Origin: Arenimonas sp. | GTDB lineage: Bacteria > Pseudomonadota > Alphaproteobacteria > Rhizobiales > Rhizobiaceae | Assembly (NCBI GenBank): GCA_019459145.1 | Contig: JAIBEK010000060.1 | Coordinates: 138,681-202,680, forward strand | DNA: 64,000 nt | Direction of reading: 5' to 3' | Shown here: piece after piece, positions 29,073 to 38,135 of the stretch | Layout of the letters: each line of letters begins with the position of its first letter | Position numbering within the stretch: the first letter of the stretch is position 1 | Program-made: the position numbers and the translations under genes | The notes under the pieces: generated by a model | Databases searched by the model: none | Seen by the model: the letters and a program-made list of their open reading frames with translations, nothing else | What the model was told of the DNA's origin: nothing

Positions 29073-29588
29073 ATGTCTGAACTCGGACTGAACACTGTCA
29101 GCTTTGCCGGCCGCGCCGCTGCGTCGTCGCAGTTCAAGGCGACCTATGCCGAGGGCATGGGCCTCGTCGAGGAAACCGCCGCCTATCTCGACGGTCCCGG
29201 CCGCTCCGCCGCGAAGGTTTTGCCGCGCATGGCATCGGTGCTCTACGCCGCCGAATCGATGCGCCTCACGACCCGGCTGATGCAGATGGCATCCTGGTTG
29301 CTACTGCAGCGCGCCGTCAACAATGGCGAAATGAGCCGCGATCAGGTTCTCTCGGAAAAGAGCAAGGTTCGCCTCGACGGCTTCAATGTCGACCGCCAGG
29401 CGCCGGGCTGGAACGACCTGCCGGAAGCCTTCCGCGACCTGGTCGAGCGCTCACTGCGACTGCAGAACCGTATCGCCCTGCTTGACCGCGAAATCTATCG
29501 CCCGGCCGACACCCAGGTCGTCCCGGACAACGAGAACAGCGTCCAGGCCCAGCTCGATCTGCTGCGCACGGCCTTCAATCTCAACTGA
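29073..29588 (+). CDS. rcdA: RcdA (DUF1465) cell-cycle protease adaptor
   Basis: In Caulobacter RcdA is an adaptor that, with CpdR and PopA, brings CtrA and other substrates to ClpXP at the cell pole. The 171-aa protein matches DUF1465: VSFAGRAAASSQFKATYAEG at the start, VEETAAYLDGPGR, LYAAESMRLTTRLMQMASWL near 58-78 and LQRAVNNGEMSRDQ, then SLRLQNRIALLDREIY near 128. The rest of the fold is an all-alpha bundle. The upstream CtrA box suggests the same feedback as in Caulobacter. A terminator follows. Confidence 0.9.
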   Translation: MSELGLNTVSFAGRAAASSQFKATYAEGMGLVEETAAYLDGPGRSAAKVLPRMASVLYAAESMRLTTRLMQMASWLLLQRAVNNGEMSRDQVLSEKSKVRLDGFNVDRQAPGWNDLPEAFRDLVERSLRLQNRIALLDREIYRPADTQVVPDNENSVQAQLDLLRTAFNLN

Positions 29589-29610
29589 CATTCCTATTAT
29601 CGGCACTTAC

Positions 29611-29648
29611 TCGCCCGGCATGCCAACGCATCGCCGGGCATTTCTTTG
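29611..29648 (+). terminator. Probable terminator of rcdA
   Basis: GCCCGGC (29613-29619) pairs with GCCGGGC (29633-29639), followed by ATTTCTTT. Confidence 0.65.
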
Positions 29649-29684
29649 CCTGCCTTAAAGTCCGCCCGGGCCGAAACCGGAAAC

Positions 29685-29710
29685 GAAAAAAGCCCGGCGA
29701 ACCGGGCTTT
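29685..29710 (-). terminator. Intrinsic terminator of rpmE
   Basis: Minus strand AAAGCCCGG / CCGGGCTTT with loop TTCG and a following T tract (TTTTTT from 29691 down to 29686). Confidence 0.9.
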
Positions 29711-29734
29711 GATAAAACGTCGATCGAGGATCGA

Positions 29735-29956
29735 TCAGAGGCCGAGGCCGCCGAAACGCTTGTTGAACTTCGAAACGCGGCCGCCGCGGTCCAGCATCTG
29801 CTGGTTGCCGCCGGTCCAGGCCGGATGCGAGCGCGGGTCGATTTCGAGGTTCATGACAGCGCCTTCCGAACCCCAGGTGGAACGGGTCTCGTACTCGGTG
29901 CCGTCGGTCATGACAACCTTGATGACGTGGTAGTCGGGATGGATATCAGCCTTCAT
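29735..29956 (-). CDS. rpmE: 50S ribosomal protein L31 (bL31), Cys-less type
   Basis: A 73-aa large-subunit protein bridging the two ribosomal subunits. It shows [20 protein letters not shown], then [25 protein letters not shown] in two parts ([15 protein letters not shown] and RSHPAWTGG), and ends [10 protein letters not shown]. No cysteine is present, so this is the zinc-independent form that lacks the CxxC knuckle. It is divergent from the ABC exporter gene and has its own terminator. Confidence 0.95.
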   Translation of the reverse strand: MKADIHPDYHVIKVVMTDGTEYETRSTWGSEGAVMNLEIDPRSHPAWTGGNQQMLDRGGRVSKFNKRFGGLGL

Positions 29957-30133
29957 TGCGATCTTCCTGCTGTGCCGGAGGGTCCAAATGTCGCGATTGC
30001 GTCATGGAGACCTATTCAATAAACCAAGCCGATGTCCGAACAGGCCACGGCTTCCCAATTCGATGCGGTGCCTATACATGAAGGGCGCAAGGATAACAAG
30101 TGCCCTGACACGAAAGCCCGCAAGCGGGGGGAG

Positions 30134-31948
30134 ATGAGAAAATTGTCCGCAGCCACCGAAGCAGAACAACGTAAACGCCGCTCGCTCAAGCCTCTGTCGC
30201 GCCTCCTCCCCTATGTGATGCGCTATCGCAAGCTGGTCGCCGGCGCCGTCTTCTTCCTCGGCCTGGCCGCCGCCACCACCCTTGCCCTTCCGCTCGCCGT
30301 CCGCCGCATGGTCGACCACGGCTTCAGCGCCGCCGACAGCGGCTTCATCAACAACTATTTCGGCATGATGGCTATCCTTGCCATCGTCCTCGCGCTTGCC
30401 AGCGCCATGCGCTATTATTTCGTCATCACGATCGGCGAACGCGTGGTCTCGGATCTTCGCCGTGACGTCTTTGCCCACGTGACGAAGCTGTCGCCCGCCT
30501 TCTTCGACGTCAACCAGTCGGGCGAGATCGTCTCGCGCCTGACCGCCGACACGACCCAGATCAAGTCCGCCGTCGGTGCCACCGCCTCGCTGGCGCTGCG
30601 CAATTCCATCCTCTGTCTCGGGGCCATGGGGATGATGATCGCCACCAGCCCACGGCTTTCGGTCCTGGTGCTCGTCGCCATCCCGATCATTGTCTTCCCG
30701 CTCGTCGCCTTCGGCCGCTCCGTGCGCCGCCGCTCGCGCGCGGCGCAGGATACGCTGGCCCAAGCCACGGCCTTTGCCGGCGAAACGATCGGCGCGGCGC
30801 GCACGGTCCAGGCGTTCAACGCCGAAGGCATCGCCTCCGACCGCTACGGCGCAGCCGTCGAGCAAGCCTATGAAGCGGCGCGCGCCGCCATCAAGTCGCG
30901 TGCGCTTCTGACCGGCGTGGCGATCACGCTGGTGTTCGGCAGCATTGTCGCAGTGCTGTGGTTCGGTGCCCAGAGCGTGCTTGCCGGCACCCTGTCGGCC
31001 GGCACGCTCGGCCAGTTCCTGCTCTATTCGCTGATCGCCGCAGGATCGATGGGAACACTCTCCGAAGTGTGGGGCGAGCTTTCCCAGGCATCGGGTGCTG
31101 CGGAACGGCTGGGCGAACTGCTGCAGGAGGTTTCGCAGGTCGCCACCCCCGCCAATCCGGTGCCACTGCCCGTCCCGCCGCTCGGCCGCGTCAGCTTCGC
31201 CGACGTGCACTTCGCCTATCCCTCGAGCATTTCCAGGTCCGCCCTCAAGGGCCTGAGCTTCCGGGTGGAGCCGGGCGAAACGGTGGCGATCGTCGGCCCG
31301 TCGGGCGCGGGAAAGAGCACCGTCTTCTCCCTGATCCTGCGTTTCTACGATCCGGTCAGCGGAACCGTGCGGATTGACGACGTGGACATTCGCCAGGCCG
31401 ATCCGGAGAATGTCCGTGCCCGCATCGCCATAGTGCCGCAGGACGTCACGATCTTCGCCGCATCGATCCACGACAACATCGCCTTCGGCTCGACGGGAGC
31501 GACGCGCGCCATGGTCGAGGCGGCGGCGGAGGCAGCCCAGGCGACCGAGTTCATCCAGCGCCTCGAAAACGGCTTCGACACGCAGGTCGGCGAACGCGGC
31601 ATCACCCTGTCCGGCGGTCAGCGCCAGCGCATCGCGATTGCCCGCGCGCTGCTGCGCAACGCGCCGCTTCTGCTGCTCGACGAGGCAACCTCCGCCCTCG
31701 ACGCCGAAAGCGAAACTCTGGTGCAGAAGGCGCTCGACGGCCTGATGAAGGATCGCACCACGATCGTCATCGCCCACCGCCTGGCGACGGTGCTCAAAGC
31801 CGACCGCATCCTCGTGCTCGACGACGGCCACATCGCCGAAGAAGGCACGCATCACAGCCTGATCCGTGAGGGCGGCCTCTATGCCAAGCTGGCGCGCCTG
31901 CAATTCGAGACCGGCGGAAGCGACTTCACCGCTCCGGCCGACAAATAG
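30134..31948 (+). CDS. ABC exporter, fused membrane and ATPase domains
   Basis: A 604-aa half-transporter of the MsbA/LmrA exporter class, expected to work as a homodimer in the inner membrane. Six membrane helices fill about residues 25-310. The ATPase domain has Walker A GPSGAGKST near 390, Q-loop IVPQDVTIFAASI, signature LSGGQRQRIAIARALL near 493, Walker B LLLLDEATSALD and the H-loop IVIAHRLATV. The start is uncertain: ATG 30134 has a GGGGG site very close (30126-30131); TTG 30143 or ATG 30032 are alternatives. Lipid or drug export is possible; no neighbour points to a substrate. Confidence 0.9.
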   Translation: MRKLSAATEAEQRKRRSLKPLSRLLPYVMRYRKLVAGAVFFLGLAAATTLALPLAVRRMVDHGFSAADSGFINNYFGMMAILAIVLALASAMRYYFVITIGERVVSDLRRDVFAHVTKLSPAFFDVNQSGEIVSRLTADTTQIKSAVGATASLALRNSILCLGAMGMMIATSPRLSVLVLVAIPIIVFPLVAFGRSVRRRSRAAQDTLAQATAFAGETIGAARTVQAFNAEGIASDRYGAAVEQAYEAARAAIKSRALLTGVAITLVFGSIVAVLWFGAQSVLAGTLSAGTLGQFLLYSLIAAGSMGTLSEVWGELSQASGAAERLGELLQEVSQVATPANPVPLPVPPLGRVSFADVHFAYPSSISRSALKGLSFRVEPGETVAIVGPSGAGKSTVFSLILRFYDPVSGTVRIDDVDIRQADPENVRARIAIVPQDVTIFAASIHDNIAFGSTGATRAMVEAAAEAAQATEFIQRLENGFDTQVGERGITLSGGQRQRIAIARALLRNAPLLLLDEATSALDAESETLVQKALDGLMKDRTTIVIAHRLATVLKADRILVLDDGHIAEEGTHHSLIREGGLYAKLARLQFETGGSDFTAPADK

Positions 31949-31959
31949 GCGAAGCGTGG

Positions 31960-31990
31960 TTCCGTCGGCGGCCTTCAGGCGCCGACGGAA
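31960..31990. terminator. Shared hairpin between convergent genes
   Basis: TTCCGTCGGCG / CGCCGACGGAA forms an 11-bp perfect stem with a 9-nt loop. It includes the stop codon of the leftward dehydrogenase gene. There is no T tract on either side, so it may act as a transcript-end stabiliser. Confidence 0.45.
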
Positions 31991-33618
31991 CGCCCGGCAA
32001 TGCGGCCGGAGAACAGGCAGCCCCCGAGGAACGTGCCCTCCAGCGCGTTATAGCCATGCACCCCGCCCCCGCCGAAACCCGCGACCTCGCCCGCCGCATA
32101 GAGCCCGGGCACCGGCTTGTTGGTATCGTCGAGAACCCGTGCGGACAGATCGGTGTGCAGGCCGCCAAGCGTCTTGCGCGTCAGGATGTGCAGGCGGACG
32201 GCAATCAGCGGCCCAGCATTGCGATCGAGCAGCCGGTGCGGCTTGGCGGTGCGCATCAGCCGGTCACCGAGAAAGCGGCGCGCGCCACGAATGGCCGTGA
32301 CCTGGGCATCCTTGTTGAAGGCATTGGCGATCTCGCGGTCGCGGGCCTCGATCTGACGGCGAAGGTGATGAATGCCGACCCGGTGCTCGCCGGTCATCTC
32401 GTTCATGCCCACGACCAGATCCTCCAGCGTGTCGCGCACGACAAAGTCCTCGCCCTTATCCATGAAGGCCTGAACCGGGCCGGGTGGGTTCTTACCCAGC
32501 CGCTTCAGCAGCAGGGGAACATCCTTGCCGGTCAGGTCCGGGTTCTGCTCGGAACCCGAAAGCGCGAACTCTCGCTTGATGATCGCCTTGTTGAGGACGA
32601 ACCAGCTATATTCGTCACCCCGGGCGCGGATCGCCTTAAGCGTGGCCAGCGTATCGAAGCCCGGCATGGCGGGTGGTGCAAATCGGTTGCCGTCGGCGTC
32701 GCACCAGAAGGAGGACGGACCCGGCAGGATGCGAATGCCATGGTTCGGCCAGATCGGATCGAAGTTCCTCAGGCCCTCGGTATAATGCCACATCCGGTCG
32801 CTGTTGATGATGTCGGCGCCGGCCGCCCGCGAAATCGCCAGCATGCGCCCGTCGACATATTGCGGCACGCCGGCGACCATCGATCGGGGCGCGGGCCCGA
32901 GCCGCTCGACCGGCCAGTTCTTGCGAACCAGGTCGTGATTGCCGCCAATGCCCCCGGACGTGACGACGACCGCGCCGGCGGAAATCTCGAATTCGCCGAT
33001 TACCGCGCGCGACGTGGCGGCGCCACGCGGGGCGGGATCGGCCGCCAGAACGCTGCCGCCCACCCCGGTAACCGCGCCGTTGCGCATCAGCAACTGGTCG
33101 ACCTGATGGCGGAAACGAAACATCAGCCGGCCCGCCTGCTCGGCCTTGCGCGCCCTGCGGATGAAAGGCTCCAGCACGGCCGGCCCGGTCCCCCAGGTGA
33201 TGTGGAAGCGGGGAACCGAATTGCCATGGCCGTCGGCCAGGGCGCCACCCCGCTCGGCCCAACCGACGACGGGAAACCAGCGCACGCCCTGCCGCTGCAG
33301 CCAGTCGCGTTTCTCGCCCGCGGCAAATTCGAGATAGGCCTCGGCCCAATGACGCGGCCAGTAGTCCTCGGGGCGATCAAAGCCCGCCGAACCGAACCAG
33401 TCTTGCCGAGCCAGCTCAAAACTGTCGCGAATGCCGAGGCGCCTTTGCTCCGGGCTGTTGACGAGGAACAGGCCACCGAGGGACCAGAAGGCCTGGCCCC
33501 CGAGATTCTGCTCGCCTTCCTGATCGAGGACGCAAACTTTCAGCCCCCTGTCGGTTGCTTCGCATGCCGCCACCAGTCCCGCGAGCCCGGCACCGACGAT
33601 CAGTACATCGCATTCCAT
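31975..33618 (-). CDS. FAD-binding dehydrogenase (fumarate reductase/KstD-like flavoprotein)
   Basis: A 547-aa flavoprotein. The N-terminus VLIVGAGLAGLVAACEATDRG with acidic VCVLDQEGE is the FAD dinucleotide fold. GGQAFWSLGGLFLVNSPEQR is characteristic of the FAD_binding_2 group. The substrate-side region has VTSGGIGGNHDLVR near 242, and the C-terminal flavin motif is PGLYAAGEVAGFGGGGVHGY near 505. The HTWGTGPAVLEPF-like segment (ITWGTGPAVLEPF) precedes the second strand of the cap. Relatives are annotated as FAD-binding dehydrogenase, with no substrate proven. It is the last gene of a leftward series. Confidence 0.88.
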   Translation of the reverse strand: MECDVLIVGAGLAGLVAACEATDRGLKVCVLDQEGEQNLGGQAFWSLGGLFLVNSPEQRRLGIRDSFELARQDWFGSAGFDRPEDYWPRHWAEAYLEFAAGEKRDWLQRQGVRWFPVVGWAERGGALADGHGNSVPRFHITWGTGPAVLEPFIRRARKAEQAGRLMFRFRHQVDQLLMRNGAVTGVGGSVLAADPAPRGAATSRAVIGEFEISAGAVVVTSGGIGGNHDLVRKNWPVERLGPAPRSMVAGVPQYVDGRMLAISRAAGADIINSDRMWHYTEGLRNFDPIWPNHGIRILPGPSSFWCDADGNRFAPPAMPGFDTLATLKAIRARGDEYSWFVLNKAIIKREFALSGSEQNPDLTGKDVPLLLKRLGKNPPGPVQAFMDKGEDFVVRDTLEDLVVGMNEMTGEHRVGIHHLRRQIEARDREIANAFNKDAQVTAIRGARRFLGDRLMRTAKPHRLLDRNAGPLIAVRLHILTRKTLGGLHTDLSARVLDDTNKPVPGLYAAGEVAGFGGGGVHGYNALEGTFLGGCLFSGRIAGRSVGA

Positions 33619-33716
33619 CCGCTTCTCTCCCCCGTCGCATCCCCCGCAATCTTACTTTTACGGGCACGTCAAGGGTCGCACAACCCAGCACTTCTGCTAG
33701 TAGCCATGCGAAAAGG

Positions 33717-34748
33717 TCAGCGCTCGGTCAATTTGAGTTCGATGCGACGGTTCTGGGCGCGGGCTTCGACACTGTCGCCCTCGGCAATCGGCTGATATTC
33801 GCCAAAACCCGCGGCGGCAAGCCGATTGGCCGGGACGCCTTTGGAAATCAGGTACTTGACCACCGATATGGCGCGCGCCGACGACAATTCCCAGTTGTCG
33901 ACATAGCGTCCGGAACCGCTGAGCGGCACATTGTCGGTATGGCCGTCGACGCGCAAGACCCAGTTGATCTCCGGCGGAATCTCCTTGGCCAGGTCAAGCA
34001 GCGCCCCGGCAAGCTTGGCCATCTCGACTTCGCCTTCGGGGTTGAGCACATTGCCCCCCGACGGGAACAGGACTTCCGACTGGAACACGAAACGGTCGCC
34101 GACGATGCGAATGTTCTCCCGGTCGGAAAGGATTTCCCGAAGGCGGCCGAAGAAGTCTGAGCGGTAGCGGTTGAGCTCCTGCACCCGCTGCGCGAGCGCG
34201 ACATTCAGCCGCCGCCCGAGGTCGGCGATCTTCGTCTGCGAGGTCTGGTCGCGCGCCTCCGACGCCTGGAGTGCCTCCTCCACCGCCGCGATCTGGGCGC
34301 GCAGCGCGGCGATCTGCTGGTTGAGCAGTTCGATCTGGCTCATCGCCCGTTCGCTCACCTGCTTTTCGGCATCGAGCTCCTGGGTCAGGCGACCGAGCTT
34401 CTGGTTGGCGACATCCGTCGACCCCGAGCCCTGCTCGAGCAATTGCTGCAAGCGGCTGCGCTCGGTCTCCGACACCGACAGCGACGACTGGAGCGATGCG
34501 AGCGTGTCTTCCAGATCCTGCTTGCCGCTCTTTTCCAGCGCCAGCAATTGCGTCAGTTCGGCGATCTGGCTGTTCAGCCGGTTGAGCACCTCGTCCTTGC
34601 CGGTGATTTCGCGGCTGAGGATGAACTGCGCCAGCACGAAGACGGTGAGCAGGAACATGATGGCGAGAAGCAGCGTCGACAGCGCGTCGACGAAGCCCGG
34701 CCAATAGTCTACGCCCCGGTCGCGGCGGCGGTTGCGGCCGAGCGCCAT
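33717..34748 (-). CDS. MotB/OmpA-like peptidoglycan-binding stator protein
   Basis: A 343-aa inner-membrane protein with one N-terminal helix (FVDALSTLLLAIMFLLTVFVLAQFIL, in parts FVDALSTLLLAI and MFLLTVFVLAQFIL, residues 19-44), preceded by VDYWPGF. The Asp in FVDALS sits where MotB and ZorB carry their proton-binding Asp. A long coiled coil (about 50-190) leads to an OmpA domain (RVDGHTDNVPL near 265, NWELSSARAISVVKYL, and GFGEYQPIA near 313). The gene starts 2 bp after the MotA-like gene, so they form a stator-like pair. It is not near flagellar genes. Confidence 0.88.
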   Translation of the reverse strand: MALGRNRRRDRGVDYWPGFVDALSTLLLAIMFLLTVFVLAQFILSREITGKDEVLNRLNSQIAELTQLLALEKSGKQDLEDTLASLQSSLSVSETERSRLQQLLEQGSGSTDVANQKLGRLTQELDAEKQVSERAMSQIELLNQQIAALRAQIAAVEEALQASEARDQTSQTKIADLGRRLNVALAQRVQELNRYRSDFFGRLREILSDRENIRIVGDRFVFQSEVLFPSGGNVLNPEGEVEMAKLAGALLDLAKEIPPEINWVLRVDGHTDNVPLSGSGRYVDNWELSSARAISVVKYLISKGVPANRLAAAGFGEYQPIAEGDSVEARAQNRRIELKLTER

Positions 34749-34750
34749 GG

Positions 34751-35788
34751 CTATTTGCCCCCGCCCATCTTCTCGTTGAGCTTTTCAAGCGTCTTGCGCA
34801 TGGCGCGGGCATCGTCCTGCTGCGCCTCGATCCAGTCGCGCAGCATCTGCTGCTCGTTGCGCATGTTCTTGACCAGGCCCTGAATACCCTCGGCAAGACC
34901 GGCAATGGCCGCGACAGAACGATCGCTGCCGCCGGCATTCTCCCGGCTGGCAAGCTTGGCCAACTGGTCGACCAGCCGCTTGATGTCCTCCGCCGGAACC
35001 CCGGTCAGCCCACCCGCCGGCGCGGCGATGTCGGAATCGACGTCGGTCACCGAGGAAAGCCAGTTTTCCAGTTCGGTATAGAAGCGGTTCTGCGCGCGGC
35101 CCGCCTGCAGGTCGAGGAAGCCGAGAATGAGCGAGCCGGAAAGGCCGAGCAGCGAGGACGAGAACGCCGTGCCCATGCCCGAGAGGGGCCCGGTCAAGCC
35201 TGTCTTCATCGCCTGCAGCACGTCGGCGCTGTCGCCCGCCCCCGGATCGAGCGACTGGATCACTTCGCTGATCGAGGCGATCGTGCCGAGCAGACCCCAG
35301 AACGTGCCGAGAAGGCCGAGGAAGACGAGAAGGCCGATGAGATAGCGCGACGTGTCGCGTGATTCGTCCAGACGGGTGGCGATCGAATCGAGGATGGAGC
35401 GCAGCGCCGTGGTCGAGATCGCCATCGAACGACGACCACCGATCAGCGCCCGCATCGGCGCGAGCAGCCGCGGATCGCGTCCGACCTTGTCGGCATGGCC
35501 GGCGGCGCGGAACGAATTGAACCAGCTTACCTCGGGCTTCAACGCCAGAACATGATTGAACACCAGCACGATGCCGACCGCCAGAACGCCGAGAATCAGG
35601 CCGTTCAGCCCCGGATTGGTCATGAAGGCCGCATGGGCCTGCCGGTAGAGGATGGCGGCGATGAATCCGACGATGATCAGGAAGATCAGCATCGTCGAAA
35701 AGAATGGCATCGGGCTGGACAGCTTGTGGCCATACTCACCGGGAGCGGCTTCCGCCGCCTCCAAATCCGCCAGCTTAACTTTCGCCAT
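34751..35788 (-). CDS. MotA/TolQ/ExbB-like proton channel subunit
   Basis: A 345-aa membrane protein. Hydrophobic segments lie at about residues 28-48, 60-82, 148-170 and 205-228; the second pair contains the MotA/TolQ/ExbB signature (LLVFLGLLGTFWGLLGTIAS, then GPLSGMGTAFSSSLLGLSGS). The C-terminal cytoplasmic 100 residues form a helical tail ending in basic coiled coil. Together with the downstream MotB-like partner it should make a proton-driven inner-membrane machine. The pair resembles ZorA-ZorB of Zorya defence, but no ZorC/D/E gene is here. Confidence 0.85.
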   Translation of the reverse strand: MAKVKLADLEAAEAAPGEYGHKLSSPMPFFSTMLIFLIIVGFIAAILYRQAHAAFMTNPGLNGLILGVLAVGIVLVFNHVLALKPEVSWFNSFRAAGHADKVGRDPRLLAPMRALIGGRRSMAISTTALRSILDSIATRLDESRDTSRYLIGLLVFLGLLGTFWGLLGTIASISEVIQSLDPGAGDSADVLQAMKTGLTGPLSGMGTAFSSSLLGLSGSLILGFLDLQAGRAQNRFYTELENWLSSVTDVDSDIAAPAGGLTGVPAEDIKRLVDQLAKLASRENAGGSDRSVAAIAGLAEGIQGLVKNMRNEQQMLRDWIEAQQDDARAMRKTLEKLNEKMGGGK

Positions 35789-35889
35789 ATCGTCCGCAGC
35801 CTCCGGTCATCGTGCGCCGGAGGCTAGTGGAAAATTGCGACGAATTGAAGCTAAAAGCCGCCGATCCCGGTCGACGGCTGTGTAAAGTC

Positions 35890-36690
35890 TCACGCCTTCG
35901 GAATTGGCCGGGCGATGACCTCGATCAGGGACTTGCGGATATATTCGTTGCCGGCGACGACGGTGCCGGTGTGGAACATGTCCTGGCCGTCATGCATATC
36001 GCTGACGAAGCCACCAGCCTCGCGGATCAACAACAGGCCGGCGGCGATGTCCCACGGGTTGAGCTCGGCTTCCCAGAAACCGTCGAGCCGGCCGGCGGCG
36101 ACATAGGCCAGATCGAGAGCGGCAGCGCCCATGCGGCGGACGCCGGCCACTTCGCCCATCACATGGCGAAGCTCGACGAGGAACTTGCCGTGCGCCGCGC
36201 GGCCGAGATGTGGAATGCCGCAGCCGACGACGCAGTCCGACAGGACCTTGCGGGCCGCGACGCGAATGCGGCGATCGTTGAGGAAGGCGCCGCCGCCCTT
36301 TTCGGCCGTATAGAGTTCGTCGGTCGCCGGGTTGAAGATCACGCCAGCGACGATCTCGCCATTGCGCTCGAGTGCGATCGACACGGCGAACTGCGGAATG
36401 CCGTGCAGGAAATTGGTGGTGCCGTCGAGCGGATCGACGATCCAGCGATGGGCGCCGTCGGTGCCCTTGATCTCTTCGCTTTCCTCGCCGAGGAAGCCGT
36501 AGGTCGGGCGCGACTTCAGCAGCTCGTCGCGTACGATCTTCTCGGCCTTGATGTCGGCCTGGGAGACGAAATCGCTCGGCCCCTTAACCGAGACCTGCAG
36601 GTTCTGCACCTCGCCGAAATCGCGCGCCAGGGACTTGCCCGCCTTGAGCGCGGACTGAACCATGACATTGAGAAGTGCTGAACGAGCCAT
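35890..36690 (-). CDS. suhB: Inositol monophosphatase family protein SuhB
   Basis: A 266-aa Mg2+-dependent phosphatase. Metal-site motifs are present: FLGEESEE near 66, WIVDPLDGTTNFLHGIPQFAV near 83 and WDIAAGLLLIREAGG near 213. Substrates of the family include inositol-1-phosphate and, for SuhB, a role in rRNA transcription antitermination is known in enterobacteria. AAGGAAA precedes the ATG. It is 101 bp upstream of the MotA-like gene and transcribed in the same direction. Confidence 0.93.
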   Translation of the reverse strand: MARSALLNVMVQSALKAGKSLARDFGEVQNLQVSVKGPSDFVSQADIKAEKIVRDELLKSRPTYGFLGEESEEIKGTDGAHRWIVDPLDGTTNFLHGIPQFAVSIALERNGEIVAGVIFNPATDELYTAEKGGGAFLNDRRIRVAARKVLSDCVVGCGIPHLGRAAHGKFLVELRHVMGEVAGVRRMGAAALDLAYVAAGRLDGFWEAELNPWDIAAGLLLIREAGGFVSDMHDGQDMFHTGTVVAGNEYIRKSLIEVIARPIPKA

Positions 36691-36836
36691 TTAGGGTTTC
36701 CTTGAAAGTACGTCATGTCGCCTGGCGACGGCGGCAGGCGCGGCGCGATGGATCGCGGCTGCGGTTTGGGCGGTTCAAGACCACAAAAACAGCTGGAATT
36801 CAAGGGGCATCCGCCAGCAACGGTCGAGCATGCCCG

Positions 36837-38105
36837 TCAGCCGGCGGCGCTCAGGCCCCGGACGATGAGGCCGGCCCCGACCGACAATGTGGTTGCCGCC
36901 GACAGATGCAGGAGAAAGCGGAGGCTGCCGAAAATGCTCGCATAGACCGCCTTGGCCGCCATGTTGCACACGACCGCCACGCCGATCGCCTGCGCCGCGA
37001 GGTTGACGTCGAGCGCGGGCAGCAGGCCAGCGACCGTGACGGTCGCCGCATCGACATCGGCCAGCGCGGAAAGCGCCGAGGCGACGATCAGGCCGCCGCT
37101 GCCGAACTGCTGGGTCGCGGCGCGCGCAAGGAACGCAACGGCCGCCAGCAAAACTGCCATCTTCGCCACGGCGGCCAGTTCGAACGGATTGCCCGGAATG
37201 CCCTGTGTTCCCGCCGCCTGCCGGCGCCGGGCGAGCAACAGCGCATAGGCCACGAGCACGGTCGCGGCGGTGAGCAACGGTGCGAGAAGCGCGGGCAACA
37301 GCGATGCGGCCAGGGTCCCGATCAGAAGGGCGGTGCGCAGCAGTGAAACCGCGCCTGCGCTGATCGCCCCTGCAGCGAGCGTCAGGACGGCGTCTTCCGT
37401 GCGGCTGCGGCGGGCGAAAGCAACGGTCGTGGCGGTCGAGGACACCAGGCCGCCGACCGCACCGGCCAGCACATCGCCCCGGCTCGCACCGAAGAGGCGC
37501 ACGGCGACATAGCCGACGAAGGAAATCGAAGCGAGCATGATGACCAGAAGGACGATACTCTTCGGCGACACGCCGCCGAACGGTCCGAGCGGCGTTTCCG
37601 GAATGATCGGCAGAAGCACGAAGGTCATGGCCAGCAGGATGACGGCCGAGCGCAGCTCGATCCATTGCAGGCGACGGATAGCCTGATGCAGGAATTGCCG
37701 GCTGACGAGAATGCCGATCAGCGCGGCACCGCCGGCCGAGGCAAGCGCCATGTCGCCGAGCACGGCGAGCGCACCGAGCCCGAAGGTGAGAATGGCGGCG
37801 ATCACCGAGGTGACGCTGAAGGACTTTTCGGCGATCGCCTCGCGGATCTCGAAAATCGCCATGACGGTCGCGATAGCGATCAGGAAGCCGGTAAGCGTTA
37901 TGCCAGGATAGTCTGACGCGATGCCGATGCTTCGCTCGATGAGGCCTGCGACCCCGCCGGCCATGCCGAACATGGTGAAGGTACGGATACCGGCCGTGCG
38001 TGCGCCTTCAGGCTCATCGCGTTCGCGCCAATGGCGCTCGACGCCGACCGCGGCGCCGATGGCGATAGCCAGGCCGAGGCGCTCGAAAAGTTCGACATTG
38101 TCCAC
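36837..38105 (-). CDS. MgtC/SapB-DUF4010 membrane protein
   Basis: A 422-aa protein with about 11-12 membrane helices. The N-terminal part carries the MgtC/SapB pattern LGLAIAIGAAVGVERHWRER and TAGIRTFTMFGMAGGVAG. The C-terminal half matches DUF4010 (GAVGGLVSSTATTVAFARRS near 220, SALADVDAATVTVAGL near 350). Some MgtC proteins help survival in low Mg2+ or acid, but the DUF4010 fusion type is uncharacterised. It lies 30 bp downstream of the Sel1-repeat gene, so probably in its operon. Confidence 0.88.
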   Translation of the reverse strand: MDNVELFERLGLAIAIGAAVGVERHWRERDEPEGARTAGIRTFTMFGMAGGVAGLIERSIGIASDYPGITLTGFLIAIATVMAIFEIREAIAEKSFSVTSVIAAILTFGLGALAVLGDMALASAGGAALIGILVSRQFLHQAIRRLQWIELRSAVILLAMTFVLLPIIPETPLGPFGGVSPKSIVLLVIMLASISFVGYVAVRLFGASRGDVLAGAVGGLVSSTATTVAFARRSRTEDAVLTLAAGAISAGAVSLLRTALLIGTLAASLLPALLAPLLTAATVLVAYALLLARRRQAAGTQGIPGNPFELAAVAKMAVLLAAVAFLARAATQQFGSGGLIVASALSALADVDAATVTVAGLLPALDVNLAAQAIGVAVVCNMAAKAVYASIFGSLRFLLHLSAATTLSVGAGLIVRGLSAAG

Positions 38106-38135
38106 TTTCTGCCACCTCCGCCCATTTGCCCGCCG

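Noticed and set aside
33717..35788. Zorya phage-defence system
   Set aside because: Only ZorA/ZorB-like proteins are present; the flanking suhB and FAD dehydrogenase genes are not ZorC, ZorD or ZorE. The pair is better described as an unassigned motor.
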